Assembly: GCA_048499805.1 (NCBI GenBank) | Contig: JASNZF010000006.1 | Location: 62,001 to 126,000 of the forward strand | Direction of reading: 5' to 3' | DNA length: 64,000 nt | DNA from: JAWXBA01 sp048499805 | GTDB taxonomy: Bacteria > Gemmatimonadota > Gemmatimonadetes > Gemmatimonadales > GWC2-71-9 | Shown here: piece after piece, positions 17,373-26,745 of the stretch | Layout of the letters: each line of letters starts with the position of its first letter | Numbering within the stretch: the first letter of the stretch is position 1 | Made by a program: the position numbers and the translations under genes | Notes under the pieces: model-generated | Databases searched by the model: none | What the model was told of the DNA's origin: nothing | The model's input: the letters and a program-made list of their open reading frames with translations, nothing else

Positions 17373-19481
17373 TCATGGCCGGCGGGGCAGCCGTCGGATC
17401 GGTTCGGTGGACACCGGCGGCAGCGGCAGGGCGGGGCCGGCGGCCCCGGCGGCGGCCTGGAGCGACGGCAGGATCTCGTAGAACTCACCCACGGCATCGT
17501 TCACCAGGTAGCCCATGTCGCGAAGCGAGACCAGGCTCAGCGCGCTGAGGGGGTTGAGCCCGCTGTTGAGGAACCCGGTCATCAACTCGTTGCGCAGGAT
17601 CGCCTCGCGCCAGTGGCCGTCGCGGGTGCCCGCGCCGCCGGTGTTCTCGACTGGCACGTGGTTGCCGGGATAGGTGAAGCCGGTCCCGAACAGGGTGGGG
17701 AAGACCGTCAGGGCGCCTGGGCCCACGAAGTAGGGATCGGCGGACTGGTACCCGACCAGCAGGTTCGTCACCCGCCAGAGGGTGCCGATGCCGAGCACGT
17801 GCCCCATCTCGTGCAGGATGACCAGTTGGAGCTGGCCGCTCGCCTCGAGGCTGGCCAGGTCGGCCACGTCGAACCGCATCCCCCCCACGACCGTGAGGCC
17901 ATTGTCGTCGCGGATCCAGCAGGGTCCCGCCGACCCGAGGACGCCGCCGGGACCGTCGATGGCCTCGAGTCTGACGAAAATCACCACGTCGTCCACGTCG
18001 CCGTCCACCGCGTTGCAGAGCGATCCTGCCGCCGGGATGGGGCCCGCCTCATCGGCGAGGTCCCCGAGGATCACCTGCTGCCACCGGGTCACCGCGGCCT
18101 GGAACGCAGTGCGTTGGGCATCCGACGGTTCCAGTCCCACGTAGCGCACGTCGATCGCGAAGTCGCCCTGGGCGGGGGGAACGGTGCCGGTCGCCTCGAA
18201 GGTGACCGGGGTCAGGTTTGGTGCGGTGGCCCGGAGGGTATTGGTGATGGTGCCCTGGCCCAGGCGCCACGCGAGGACCCGGGCACGCCCCGTTGCGTCG
18301 GTGATCGCGGTGGCGCCGAAAACCTGGCCGAGCCCGGCCACGACGTCGAAGGCCACGGGAACACCGGCCACCGGATTGCCGAACCCGTCGAGGGCGCGCA
18401 CCCCCGGGCGGGCCGAGAGGAAGTTGCCCTGGAAGGCGGTGAGCCCGCTGGCGTTCTCCACGAGCAGGCTGGACGGGCTGGCCTGAACCCCGGTGGCGGA
18501 GAACTGGACCGGGGGAACCCCGGCGCTGACGGCCGTGAGGCCGTTGGGGCCCGGGGTGAGTCCCAGAATCCAGCCGCCCGGCCGCGCGATGCCCCCGGCA
18601 TCGGTGATGGCCACCGAACCGGTCACCGAACCGACCCCGCCAACGGGGCTGAAGGTGACCATGACCCCGGCAAGCGGCTCGTTGCTGGCGTTGAAGGCCT
18701 GGACCGCCGGCGCCAGGGGGACCAGTGTCCCGGCGTTGGCGGTCTGGTTGTTCCCGGAGACCGCCACCAGGCTGGCGGCGGTGCCGGTGGCCGTGATGTC
18801 CGCGAAGTTCCCGTTCGGCAGGGTCGCCCGCAGGGTGTTCATCCCGGGGACGGTGCCCAGAACCCAGTTCCCGACCTGGGCATTGCCGCTGCCATCTGCC
18901 GGCACGGTGCCCCCGGTGATCGTTCCCCCGCCACCCGTCACGGTGAAGGTGACAATCGTCCCGGGCACCGGGTTGCCGAAGGCATCGCCGATCTGGACTC
19001 GCGGCGGCGTCGCCACCGCGCTCCCCACCACCGCCAGCTGGCCGACGCCGGCGATCGGCGAGACCAGCGCCGGCGGACCCGCCGCCCCCACCGCGCTGAA
19101 CGTCACCGAACTCTCGAGGCCCGCCGCGATCGCCCGAAGCTGGTTGGGGACCCCGGCCTGGGTCCCCAGCTGCCATCCCGTCGTCGCCACCCCGTCGACA
19201 TCGGTCCGCCGGTTGGCGTTGAGGGGTAGGCCTCCCCCCGTGACCGTCTCGAAGGTCACGAGGATGTCCGGGATCGGACCCTTGGCATCGGTCACCCGGA
19301 CGCTGAGCGGCAGCGGCAGCGTGGAGCCGGCGATGCCCGTCTGGTTGTTGCCCGACACGAGGGCAATGGCAGTCGGGGTTCGGACCTTGGGCTCAGTCGG
19401 GCCGGAGTCGCCCCCGCCGCAGGCCCAGGAGAGGAGGCCAACGGCCGCGAGGGGAGCAAAACGCCAGGTGGATCGAGTCAT
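17373..19481 (-). CDS. Surface lipoprotein with Big-like repeats and a leishmanolysin-type metalloprotease domain
   Basis: 702 residues. A lipoprotein signal ends LLSWAC (Cys 21) followed by GGGDSGPTEP. Four immunoglobulin-like repeats of about 95 residues follow (roughly 35-133, 140-232, 236-332, 334-433). Each has a SGNNQT-like opening, DAFGNPVPG-like turns and a VTF...ATG close, as in bacterial Ig-like (Big) domains. Residues about 440-665 form a metzincin-like protease: HEMGHVLGIGTLW (557-569) gives the HExxHxxG zinc site, and the later GTRDGHWREAILRNELMTG matches the third-ligand region of peptidase family M8. A secreted, lipid-anchored protease is inferred. It is transcribed towards the permease. 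Confidence 0.85.
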   Translation of the reverse strand: MTRSTWRFAPLAAVGLLSWACGGGDSGPTEPKVRTPTAIALVSGNNQTGIAGSTLPLPLSVRVTDAKGPIPDILVTFETVTGGGLPLNANRRTDVDGVATTGWQLGTQAGVPNQLRAIAAGLESSVTFSAVGAAGPPALVSPIAGVGQLAVVGSAVATPPRVQIGDAFGNPVPGTIVTFTVTGGGGTITGGTVPADGSGNAQVGNWVLGTVPGMNTLRATLPNGNFADITATGTAASLVAVSGNNQTANAGTLVPLAPAVQAFNASNEPLAGVMVTFSPVGGVGSVTGSVAITDAGGIARPGGWILGLTPGPNGLTAVSAGVPPVQFSATGVQASPSSLLVENASGLTAFQGNFLSARPGVRALDGFGNPVAGVPVAFDVVAGLGQVFGATAITDATGRARVLAWRLGQGTITNTLRATAPNLTPVTFEATGTVPPAQGDFAIDVRYVGLEPSDAQRTAFQAAVTRWQQVILGDLADEAGPIPAAGSLCNAVDGDVDDVVIFVRLEAIDGPGGVLGSAGPCWIRDDNGLTVVGGMRFDVADLASLEASGQLQLVILHEMGHVLGIGTLWRVTNLLVGYQSADPYFVGPGALTVFPTLFGTGFTYPGNHVPVENTGGAGTRDGHWREAILRNELMTGFLNSGLNPLSALSLVSLRDMGYLVNDAVGEFYEILPSLQAAAGAAGPALPLPPVSTEPIRRLPRRP

Positions 19482-19711
19482 GGCCCGCGGGGATTGAGGT
19501 GCCGAAAGCTGGCACCCTGCAACGGGGCGCGCCAGTCCCCAAGGCGCCTGGCCAGCGAGTCTGGGCGGCCACCCCCGTGCTCAGGCCTCCCATGCCCAGG
19601 TGGGGGTGGGGGGGATGCCGGCTCGTTTGAGCCTCGGTTGATGGTTGGGGGGTAGGGTGGTCCTGCGAATGCGCCGGTCGCGACAGGATATACCCATGCA
19701 AGGACGGAATC

Positions 19712-20929
19712 ATGCCAAATCCCCGCCAGGAACTCGCTTTCGCCATCGTCCTGCTCGCTGCGTGCGGCATGGACCAGACCACCCCCACGCCGATCGAGCC
19801 CCAACACGATGGGACAGGGTCGATTCTGGCCCTGCCGGCATCGCTGGAACGGGCCCGGCCACTGCCGCTGTCCAGCGACAATGCCGGGTGGTGTGATCTC
19901 GTGGTGCACCGGAGGGACGGTGGCCCGTCGAGGCACTCCCCCCTCCGAGCCCCCGCTCCGCAAGGGCATGCCGTGCCGGGTCAGCCGAGGCCATTAGGGA
20001 GGATCCAGTTTGCGCGATGGGAAATGGGAACTCGACGGGCAGTTGCCGAAGCCTCGTGCGTCGTCGAACTGGACGGGCGGAGTGCCAGGGAACTCCGTCT
20101 GGCCTTCGCCCGGGAGCTGGATCGGGCACTCGGCCAGGGGTTCGGGAACGGGCAGTCGAGCCTTCGGGCGTTCGAGGGGATCGAGGCGACCGTCTGGAAC
20201 GGCGAAGATGTCGATTGCATGCTCATCATGCTCCACACCATCGTGCTGGAGATGGACTGCGGGGGGGTGAACTGCGGCCCGATGGCCACGCTGAGGATGG
20301 CCGAGGAGGGGCCGGTGGCCGACATCTTTTTCGAGTGTGACAACGGCTGCACTGTCGACATGGATGACCTGCTGTATGATTGTGGGGGCGTGGGTGGAGA
20401 GGTCGACGAGGGGACTGGGAACGCAGGCAACAGCGGGACGCTGACGGGCGGCAGCGCTGCTTGGAACTATCGCCACGAATACGGGGAGGGGGAGCAAGGC
20501 CGCTGCGAGGGCCGGCCGGCCGATGGTTGTGTCTTGGAGAGCATTCCCGACACCCTCATGCAACGTTTGCGCGACGTGATCGCACAGATGCCGGAATGGG
20601 CGCGCGGGCCGCTCCTGGATATTCTGAACGACTCGATCGTCGAGCGCGCACACCTCTGGCGAGACTCCCTGTATGATCGGGTCACGCACGAGTTCATCGA
20701 GGCCGATACTCATGGCGCTCGAGAGCCAGGATACATTCCGACGATCGGGTGGTACAACCCGAATGCGACGCTCCACCTCCATCTCAGTGCTTGGAACACT
20801 CCTGCCGACCTCAAGCGCATCGTGTGTCACGAGGCCGTGCACCTATATTGGCAGTTGGGTGAGGATGCAGAGGCGACGTCGGCGTGGGCAGAAAAGGTCA
20901 GCGCCTGCATCGAGAACCGTGATCAGTGA
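19712..20929 (+). CDS. Putative zinc-peptidase lipoprotein of unknown function
   Basis: 405 residues. A short signal with lipobox-like LLAAC (Cys 18) starts the protein. The middle is Cys-rich (MDCGGVNCG, ECDNGCTVD, YDCGG, GRCEGRPADGC), suggesting disulfides outside the cytoplasm. Near the C-terminus VCHEAVHLYW (HExxH at 373-377) is followed by GEDAEATSAWAEKV, where a Glu could be the third zinc ligand as in gluzincins. I do not recognise the family. Base composition is less GC-rich than the neighbours, and the gene lies in an accessory island, so lateral acquisition is possible. A small secreted protein gene follows 7 bp later. Confidence 0.7.
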   Translation: MPNPRQELAFAIVLLAACGMDQTTPTPIEPQHDGTGSILALPASLERARPLPLSSDNAGWCDLVVHRRDGGPSRHSPLRAPAPQGHAVPGQPRPLGRIQFARWEMGTRRAVAEASCVVELDGRSARELRLAFARELDRALGQGFGNGQSSLRAFEGIEATVWNGEDVDCMLIMLHTIVLEMDCGGVNCGPMATLRMAEEGPVADIFFECDNGCTVDMDDLLYDCGGVGGEVDEGTGNAGNSGTLTGGSAAWNYRHEYGEGEQGRCEGRPADGCVLESIPDTLMQRLRDVIAQMPEWARGPLLDILNDSIVERAHLWRDSLYDRVTHEFIEADTHGAREPGYIPTIGWYNPNATLHLHLSAWNTPADLKRIVCHEAVHLYWQLGEDAEATSAWAEKVSACIENRDQ

Positions 20930-20936
20930 GGATTCC

Positions 20937-21449
20937 ATGGCAATCCGCGCGGGGCTGTGCCTGGTCGTGCTTGTCGCCGTGGTGCCTTGGCCGGCAGCCG
21001 GGACTCAGGTCCGCGCCACGAGTGACCTGATCGAAGTCGAACGCGCGGCGGCGCGGGCAGTTCGCGCGCTCCTGCCTTCCGATGCCCGAGTCGGGTTCAT
21101 TGACGTCCGCTCCATGACTTCAGCGGGGCCGCCATCCGGACCGCAGCGCACACCGGAGGAACGGGCAGTCTTGCTCCGCGAGCTGGATGCGCGCCCGATC
21201 CAGATCCCCTACGTCCTGCCGGGGTGTGGCCGACCGCAGGCGCCCCTTGACTGCCTCGACTATCTCATTCGACTCGATGGCGAGGTCCTCGGGGGGGACT
21301 CCGCGGTCGTCAGGGTGTCCACCAACGTGCTGGCTGCCTCCTCCAGGACTGACCGGGAGTTGCTGCTCCGGCGCCGTGCCTCTGAATGGATCGTCGAGCG
21401 AAACACCGTGACCCGGCATGCGACCTATGCCCCCAGGAGTCCACCATGA
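20937..21449 (+). CDS. Small secreted protein of unknown function
   Basis: 170 residues from an ATG 7 bp after the preceding lipoprotein gene. An N-terminal signal peptide is clear (AGLCLVVLVAVVPWPAAGTQ). The mature part has a conserved-looking pair of Cys (LPGCGRPQAPLDCLDYL) and ends in a basic stretch (RELLLRRRASEWIVERNTV). No family is recognised. The tight spacing suggests co-expression with the putative zincin lipoprotein, perhaps as a partner or inhibitor; that is speculation. Confidence 0.65.
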   Translation: MAIRAGLCLVVLVAVVPWPAAGTQVRATSDLIEVERAAARAVRALLPSDARVGFIDVRSMTSAGPPSGPQRTPEERAVLLRELDARPIQIPYVLPGCGRPQAPLDCLDYLIRLDGEVLGGDSAVVRVSTNVLAASSRTDRELLLRRRASEWIVERNTVTRHATYAPRSPP

Positions 21450-21710
21450 CCGAGGGGTGGGCGGGGGCGTAATCCTCGCCCGGGTTGTTGGGGAGCTGGG
21501 GGTGGGGCCTCGAACGGACCCAGGACCAATGGGCGGAAGCCGATAGCCCGAACAGGCGATCCGCCGCCCCCAGTACCCGGTCCATTCTCGTCCGGCTCAA
21601 GCCCCGTGAGCCTGCGGATCGGTTGAGTTAGGCCTCTCCCGTCAGGGCATGGCACCCTGTGCCCCATCCCGCCGAGGGGGGGGCAGGCCAGCACCACCCC
21701 CAACCCACCC
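21450..21710. other. Gene-free spacer upstream of the str operon
   Basis: The 344 bp between the small secreted gene and rpsL carry no credible gene. A weak hairpin (GGGCGGGG around 21458-21465 with CCTCGCCC around 21473-21480) could terminate the upstream pair. The rest is unstructured apart from G-runs, and the rpsL promoter follows at 21711. Confidence 0.5.
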
Positions 21711-21739
21711 TTGACCCCTCCATCCTGACCCGGTAACTT
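21711..21739 (+). promoter_or_regulatory. Candidate promoter for rpsL-rpsG
   Basis: TTGACC (21711-21716) and TAACTT (21734-21739) with 17 bp between them. The -35 is good and the -10 only fair. The position, 55 bp before the rpsL ATG and after a gene-free gap, supports it. Confidence 0.5.
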
Positions 21740-21793
21740 ATGGGTCTGCCGTGGAAAACGGCCTTTTTGCGCTATTTACGGAATTTGGGGTGT

Positions 21794-22192
21794 ATGCCGA
21801 CGATCAACCAGCTCATCCGGCACGGCCGCAAGCCGGTCATCAAGAAGGACAAGGCGCCGGCGCTCAAGCAGAACCCGCTCAAGCGGGGGGTCTGCACCCG
21901 CGTCTATACCACCACGCCCAAGAAGCCCAACTCGGCCCTCCGCAAGGTGGCCCGTGTCCGGCTGGTGGGCGGGGTCGAGGTCACCGCCTATATCCCGGGT
22001 GAGGGGCACAACCTGCAGGAGCACTCGATCGTCCTGATCCGGGGTGGCCGAGTCAAGGACCTGCCGGGCGTCCGGTACCACATTGTCCGCGGGGCGCTCG
22101 ACGCCGCCGGGGTCAATGGGCGGAAGCAGAGCCGGTCCAAGTATGGCGCCAAGCGCCCGAAGCCGGGCCAGCCGGCGGGAGGTAAGAAGTGA
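21794..22192 (+). CDS. rpsL: 30S ribosomal protein uS12
   Basis: A 132-residue decoding-centre protein beginning MPTINQLIRHGRKP. It has TTTPKKPNSALRKVARVRL (the streptomycin-resistance lysine region) and IRGGRVKDLPGVRYHIVRG. The protein ends in a basic tail. The upstream open frame in the same phase (from 21740) runs into the promoter and was rejected. Its stop overlaps the GTG start of rpsG. Confidence 0.97.
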   Translation: MPTINQLIRHGRKPVIKKDKAPALKQNPLKRGVCTRVYTTTPKKPNSALRKVARVRLVGGVEVTAYIPGEGHNLQEHSIVLIRGGRVKDLPGVRYHIVRGALDAAGVNGRKQSRSKYGAKRPKPGQPAGGKK

Positions 22193-22659
22193 GCCGCCGG
22201 ACCCGCGCCGTCAAGCGCACCGTACCCCCCGATCCGCGGTACGACAGCCAGACCGTCTCCAAGTTCGTCAACATCCTGATGTACGATGGCAACAAGGGGC
22301 TCGCCGAGGGGATCTTCTACCAGGCGATGGACCTGATCGAGCAGCGGACCGGCCAGCCCGGCGTGGCAGTCTTCAAGCAGGCGGTGGCCAACGCCAAGCC
22401 CGCGCTCGAGGTCAAGAGCCGCCGGGTCGGTGGCGCGTCGCTGCAGGTGCCGGTCGAGGTGCGCCCGGAGCGGCGGACCGCGCTGGCGATGCGCTGGCTG
22501 ATCAGCTATTCCCGGGCCCGCAACGAGAAGACGATGGCCGACCGGCTGGCGGCGGAGTTCATCCTGGCCTCCAAGGGCGAGGGGAACACCATCAAGAAGA
22601 AGGACGACACGCACCGGATGGCCGAGGCCAACCGCGCGTTTGCCCACTATCGCTGGTAG
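22189..22659 (+). CDS. rpsG: 30S ribosomal protein uS7
   Basis: A 156-residue assembly protein of the 30S head, starting at GTG inside the rpsL stop (GTGA). Family marks are SRRTRAVKRTVPPDPRY, KFVNILMYDGNKGLAEGIFYQAMD and VGGASLQVPVEVRPERR. It ends AFAHYRW. A separate promoter follows before fusA, so rpsLG may be a sub-operon. Confidence 0.97.
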   Translation: MSRRTRAVKRTVPPDPRYDSQTVSKFVNILMYDGNKGLAEGIFYQAMDLIEQRTGQPGVAVFKQAVANAKPALEVKSRRVGGASLQVPVEVRPERRTALAMRWLISYSRARNEKTMADRLAAEFILASKGEGNTIKKKDDTHRMAEANRAFAHYRW

Positions 22660-22672
22660 CACCGCGGTCGCA

Positions 22673-22702
22673 TTGACTCCCCGGGGGATCCCGGGGTAAA
22701 TT
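22673..22702 (+). promoter_or_regulatory. Candidate promoter for fusA-tuf-S10
   Basis: TTGACT (22673-22678), 18-bp spacer, TAAATT (22697-22702). The spacer itself is almost palindromic (CCCCGGGGGATCCCGGGG), which could bind a dimeric regulator or simply bend. It lies 13 bp after rpsG and 210 bp before fusA, leaving a long leader. Confidence 0.55.
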
Positions 22703-22798
22703 GAAAGGCTGTTCACCGGCTGCACCTGGCCGGGTTGCTGTGGCCACATCGGGTTACGTGGTGAAGCTGCCACCTCTGATCCTCTAATGACAACGCGT

Positions 22799-22889
22799 GG
22801 GGCTTCCAGGAAGCCCCCGTCCAGGGCGAAGGCCCGGACGTGCGCGGAGCGATACCACGGGGACGCCCCGGTCGGTCGCCCCGCTTTTT
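22799..22889 (+). promoter_or_regulatory. Serial hairpins with a T-run in the fusA leader
   Basis: The first hairpin is GGGGCTT (22799-22805) with AAGCCCC (22811-22817). Directly after comes CGTCC-A-GGGC, loop GAAG, GCCC-GGACG (22818-22840). A third GC-rich fold pairs GGGG (22859-22862) with CCCC (22879-22882) and is followed by TTTTT at 22885-22889, about 23 nt before the fusA ATG. A U-run this close to the start looks like an intrinsic terminator acting as an attenuator. Confidence 0.5.
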
Positions 22890-22911
22890 CGTTGGCCGGG
22901 ACTTGGAGCTT

Positions 22912-25008
22912 ATGGCACGTCACACACCGCTCGAGCGTTATCGCAACATCGGCATCATGGCCCACATTGATGCCGGCAAGACGACTACGACCGAGCGCAT
23001 CCTGTATTACACCGGCAAGAACTACAAGATCGGTGAGGTCCACGATGGCGCCGCCACCATGGACTGGATGGAGCAGGAACAGGAGCGGGGGATCACCATC
23101 ACCTCCGCCGCCACGACGGCGTTCTGGACCCGGAACGACATCGAGCACCGGATCAACATCATCGACACCCCGGGCCACGTCGACTTCACCGTCGAGGTGG
23201 AGCGCTCGCTCCGCGTGCTCGACGGCGCGGTCACCCTGCTCGACTCGGTGGCCGGGGTCGAGCCCCAGACCGAGACGGTCTGGCGCCAGGCCGACCGGTA
23301 CGGCGTGCCCCGGCTGATCTTCGCGAACAAGATGGACCGCACCGGGGCCGATTTCGGTCGCTGCCTCAGCATGATCCGCGACCGGCTGACCCGGAACGCC
23401 TTCCCGATCCAGCTGCCGGTCGGCTCGGGCGAGCTGTTCACCGGGCACATCGACGTGCTCCGCCGGGTCGAGGTCATCTTCGACGACACCACGATGGGCA
23501 AGACCTTCACCGAGATGCCGGTGCCCGACGCCTATGTCGAGGCGGTCGAGAAGGCCCGGCACGAGGTGATCGAGGCGGCGGTCGAGCACGACGAGGAGCT
23601 GATCGAGAAGTACCTGGCCGGCGAGGAGCTGACCATGGACGAGATCCAGCAGGCCATCCGCAAGGCGACCTGCGGCGGGTTCATCGTCCCGGTGCTCTGC
23701 GGCGCCTCCTTCAAGAACAAGGGCGTCCAGGCCCTGCTCAACGCGGTCATCGACTACCTGCCGAGCCCGCTCGACGTGCCGCCGATCAGCGGCCACCTGC
23801 CGCTCCACGACGAGACCATCGTCTCCCGGATCACCTCCGACGACGAGAAGTTCTCCGCCCTCGCCTTCAAGATCATGACCGACCCGTACGTCGGCCGGCT
23901 GACGTACTTCCGGGTCTATTCCGGCTCGCTCAAGGCCGGCTCGTACGTCTACAACAGCACCAAGGACAAGCGGGAGCGGGCCGGACGGCTGCTCCAGATG
24001 CACGCCAACAAGCGCGAGGAGATCGAGGAGGTCCTGGCCGGCGACATCGCCGCCGCGATCGGCCTCAAGGAGACCCGCACCGGCGACACGCTGTCCGACG
24101 AGGACAAGCCGATCATCCTGGAGGCGATGCGCTTCCCGAACCCCGTCATCGACGTGGCGATCGAGCCGAAGTCCAAGGCCGACCAGGACAAGCTCGGCAT
24201 CGCGCTGCAGAAGCTGGCCGAGGAGGACCCCACCTTCCGGGTCCGGACCGACGCCGAGACGTCGCAGACGATCATCGCCGGCATGGGCGAGCTGCACCTC
24301 GAGATCCTGGTCGACCGGATGAAGCGGGAGTTCAAGGTCGAGGCCAACGTCGGCCGCCCCCAGGTGGCTTACCGCGAGACGATCACCCGGCTGGCCAAGG
24401 AGATCGAGGGCAAGTTCATCCGGCAGTCGGGCGGCAAGGGCCAGTACGGCCACGTGGTGATCAACCTCGAGCCGGCCGAGCAGGGCGCCGGGTTCGTCTT
24501 CGAGGACAAGATCGTCGGGGGCGTGATCCCGCGCGAGTTCATCAAGCCGGTCGAGGCCGGCATCCGCGAGGCGCTCGAGACCGGCGTCCTGGCCGGCTAC
24601 CCGGTGGTGGACGTCAAGGTCCAGCTGGTCTTCGGCAGCTACCACGACGTCGACTCGTCCGAAATGGCGTTCAAGATCGCCGGCTCGATGGCGTTCAAGG
24701 AGGCGGCCCGCCAGGCCGGCCCCGTGCTGCTCGAGCCGATCATGGAGGTCGAGGTCGTGGCCCCCGCCGAATTCCTCGGCGATGTCATGGGCGACCTCTC
24801 CAGCCGCCGCGGCAAGATCGGCGGGATGACCCAGCGCGGCGAGGCCCAGGTGGTGGCCGCCGACGTGCCGCTGGCCGAGATGTTCGGGTACTCCACCACC
24901 CTGCGCAGCATGACCCAGGGCCGGGCGGTGTACTCGATGCAGTTCGATCACTATGAGGAAGTGCCGAAGCACGTCTCCGAGGCGATCATCGCGAAGACGA
25001 AGAGCTGA
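22912..25008 (+). CDS. fusA: Elongation factor G
   Basis: A 698-residue translocation GTPase. P-loop AHIDAGKTTTTERIL, canonical switch I ERGITITSAATT, DTPGHVDF and NKMDR are all present. Domains II-V follow with GMGELHLEILVDRMKREF and the tip-loop region RQSGGKGQYGHVVI. The start at MARHTPLERYRN is preferred over the longer frame from 22840 because the upstream stretch is the structured leader. GGAG lies just before the start. The tuf copy follows 36 bp later. Confidence 0.97.
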   Translation: MARHTPLERYRNIGIMAHIDAGKTTTTERILYYTGKNYKIGEVHDGAATMDWMEQEQERGITITSAATTAFWTRNDIEHRINIIDTPGHVDFTVEVERSLRVLDGAVTLLDSVAGVEPQTETVWRQADRYGVPRLIFANKMDRTGADFGRCLSMIRDRLTRNAFPIQLPVGSGELFTGHIDVLRRVEVIFDDTTMGKTFTEMPVPDAYVEAVEKARHEVIEAAVEHDEELIEKYLAGEELTMDEIQQAIRKATCGGFIVPVLCGASFKNKGVQALLNAVIDYLPSPLDVPPISGHLPLHDETIVSRITSDDEKFSALAFKIMTDPYVGRLTYFRVYSGSLKAGSYVYNSTKDKRERAGRLLQMHANKREEIEEVLAGDIAAAIGLKETRTGDTLSDEDKPIILEAMRFPNPVIDVAIEPKSKADQDKLGIALQKLAEEDPTFRVRTDAETSQTIIAGMGELHLEILVDRMKREFKVEANVGRPQVAYRETITRLAKEIEGKFIRQSGGKGQYGHVVINLEPAEQGAGFVFEDKIVGGVIPREFIKPVEAGIREALETGVLAGYPVVDVKVQLVFGSYHDVDSSEMAFKIAGSMAFKEAARQAGPVLLEPIMEVEVVAPAEFLGDVMGDLSSRRGKIGGMTQRGEAQVVAADVPLAEMFGYSTTLRSMTQGRAVYSMQFDHYEEVPKHVSEAIIAKTKS

Positions 25009-25044
25009 GACCTCGCACCACACGCAACCAGGGGAATCGGAACG

Positions 25045-26243
<1,199 letters not shown>

Positions 26244-26247
<4 letters not shown>

Positions 26248-26361
26248 GGGCCGGGCGTGCCCGGCCCGAGGTGGCCGAGCACCAGGCGGTAGGGGCCGGG
26301 CATGCCCGGCCCGTGTCGGCCGGGCACCAGACGGTAGGGGCCGGGCGGGACCCGGGGCAGG
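26244..26361 (+). repeat. Tandem 45-bp palindromic repeats after tuf copy 2
   Basis: Units at 26244-26288, 26289-26333 and a partial one at 26334-26361 each start GTAGGGGCCGGGC. The first begins within the tuf stop. The second contains the perfect palindrome GGCCGGGCATGCCCGGCC. It is the same family as 2992-3078 behind tuf copy 1. Confidence 0.85.
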
Positions 26362-26372
26362 AATCGCAGGAT

Positions 26373-26408
26373 GACCACGCGACAGTGGTCCGCCCGCCGG
26401 GTGGACCA
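26373..26408 (+). promoter_or_regulatory. Two mutually exclusive hairpins in the rpsJ leader
   Basis: GACCAC (26373-26378) pairs perfectly with GTGGTC (26385-26390). The same TGGTC also pairs in TGGTCC-G-CCC, loop GCC, GGG-T-GGACCA (26386-26408), a stem of ten pairs including one G-U. Only one can form at a time, 25 nt before the rpsJ ATG. This resembles an attenuator or ribosomal-protein control site for the S10 operon; the ligand is unknown. Confidence 0.55.
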
Positions 26409-26432
26409 TGATGCGCAACGAAAGGGTGACGC

Positions 26433-26741
26433 ATGTCAGGCAAGATTCGGATTCGGCTCAAGGCCTTCGACCACGTGGTCCTCGACCAGGCGGCGGCGGA
26501 CATCGTGCGCTCGGTCGAGAAGACCGGCGCCCAGGTCTCCGGCCCGATCCCCCTCCCGGTGAAGATGGAGCGGTGGACGGTGCTGCGCAGCCCGCATGTC
26601 GACAAGAAGAGCCGGGAGCAGTTCGAGCTGCGCACGCACAAGCGGCTGCTCGACATTAACGACTCCCGCCCCCAGACGATGGACGCGCTGACCAAGCTCG
26701 ACCTGCCGGCTGGCGTGGACGTCGAGATCAAGGTCGGGTGA
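26433..26741 (+). CDS. rpsJ: 30S ribosomal protein uS10
   Basis: A 102-residue protein that also serves as NusE in antitermination. It contains IRIRLKAFDHVVLDQAAADIV, GPIPLPVKMERWTVLRSPHVDKKSR and RTHKRLLDI. It opens the S10 cluster. Four bases separate its stop from the rplC start. Confidence 0.97.
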   Translation: MSGKIRIRLKAFDHVVLDQAAADIVRSVEKTGAQVSGPIPLPVKMERWTVLRSPHVDKKSREQFELRTHKRLLDINDSRPQTMDALTKLDLPAGVDVEIKVG

Positions 26742-26745
26742 GCCG

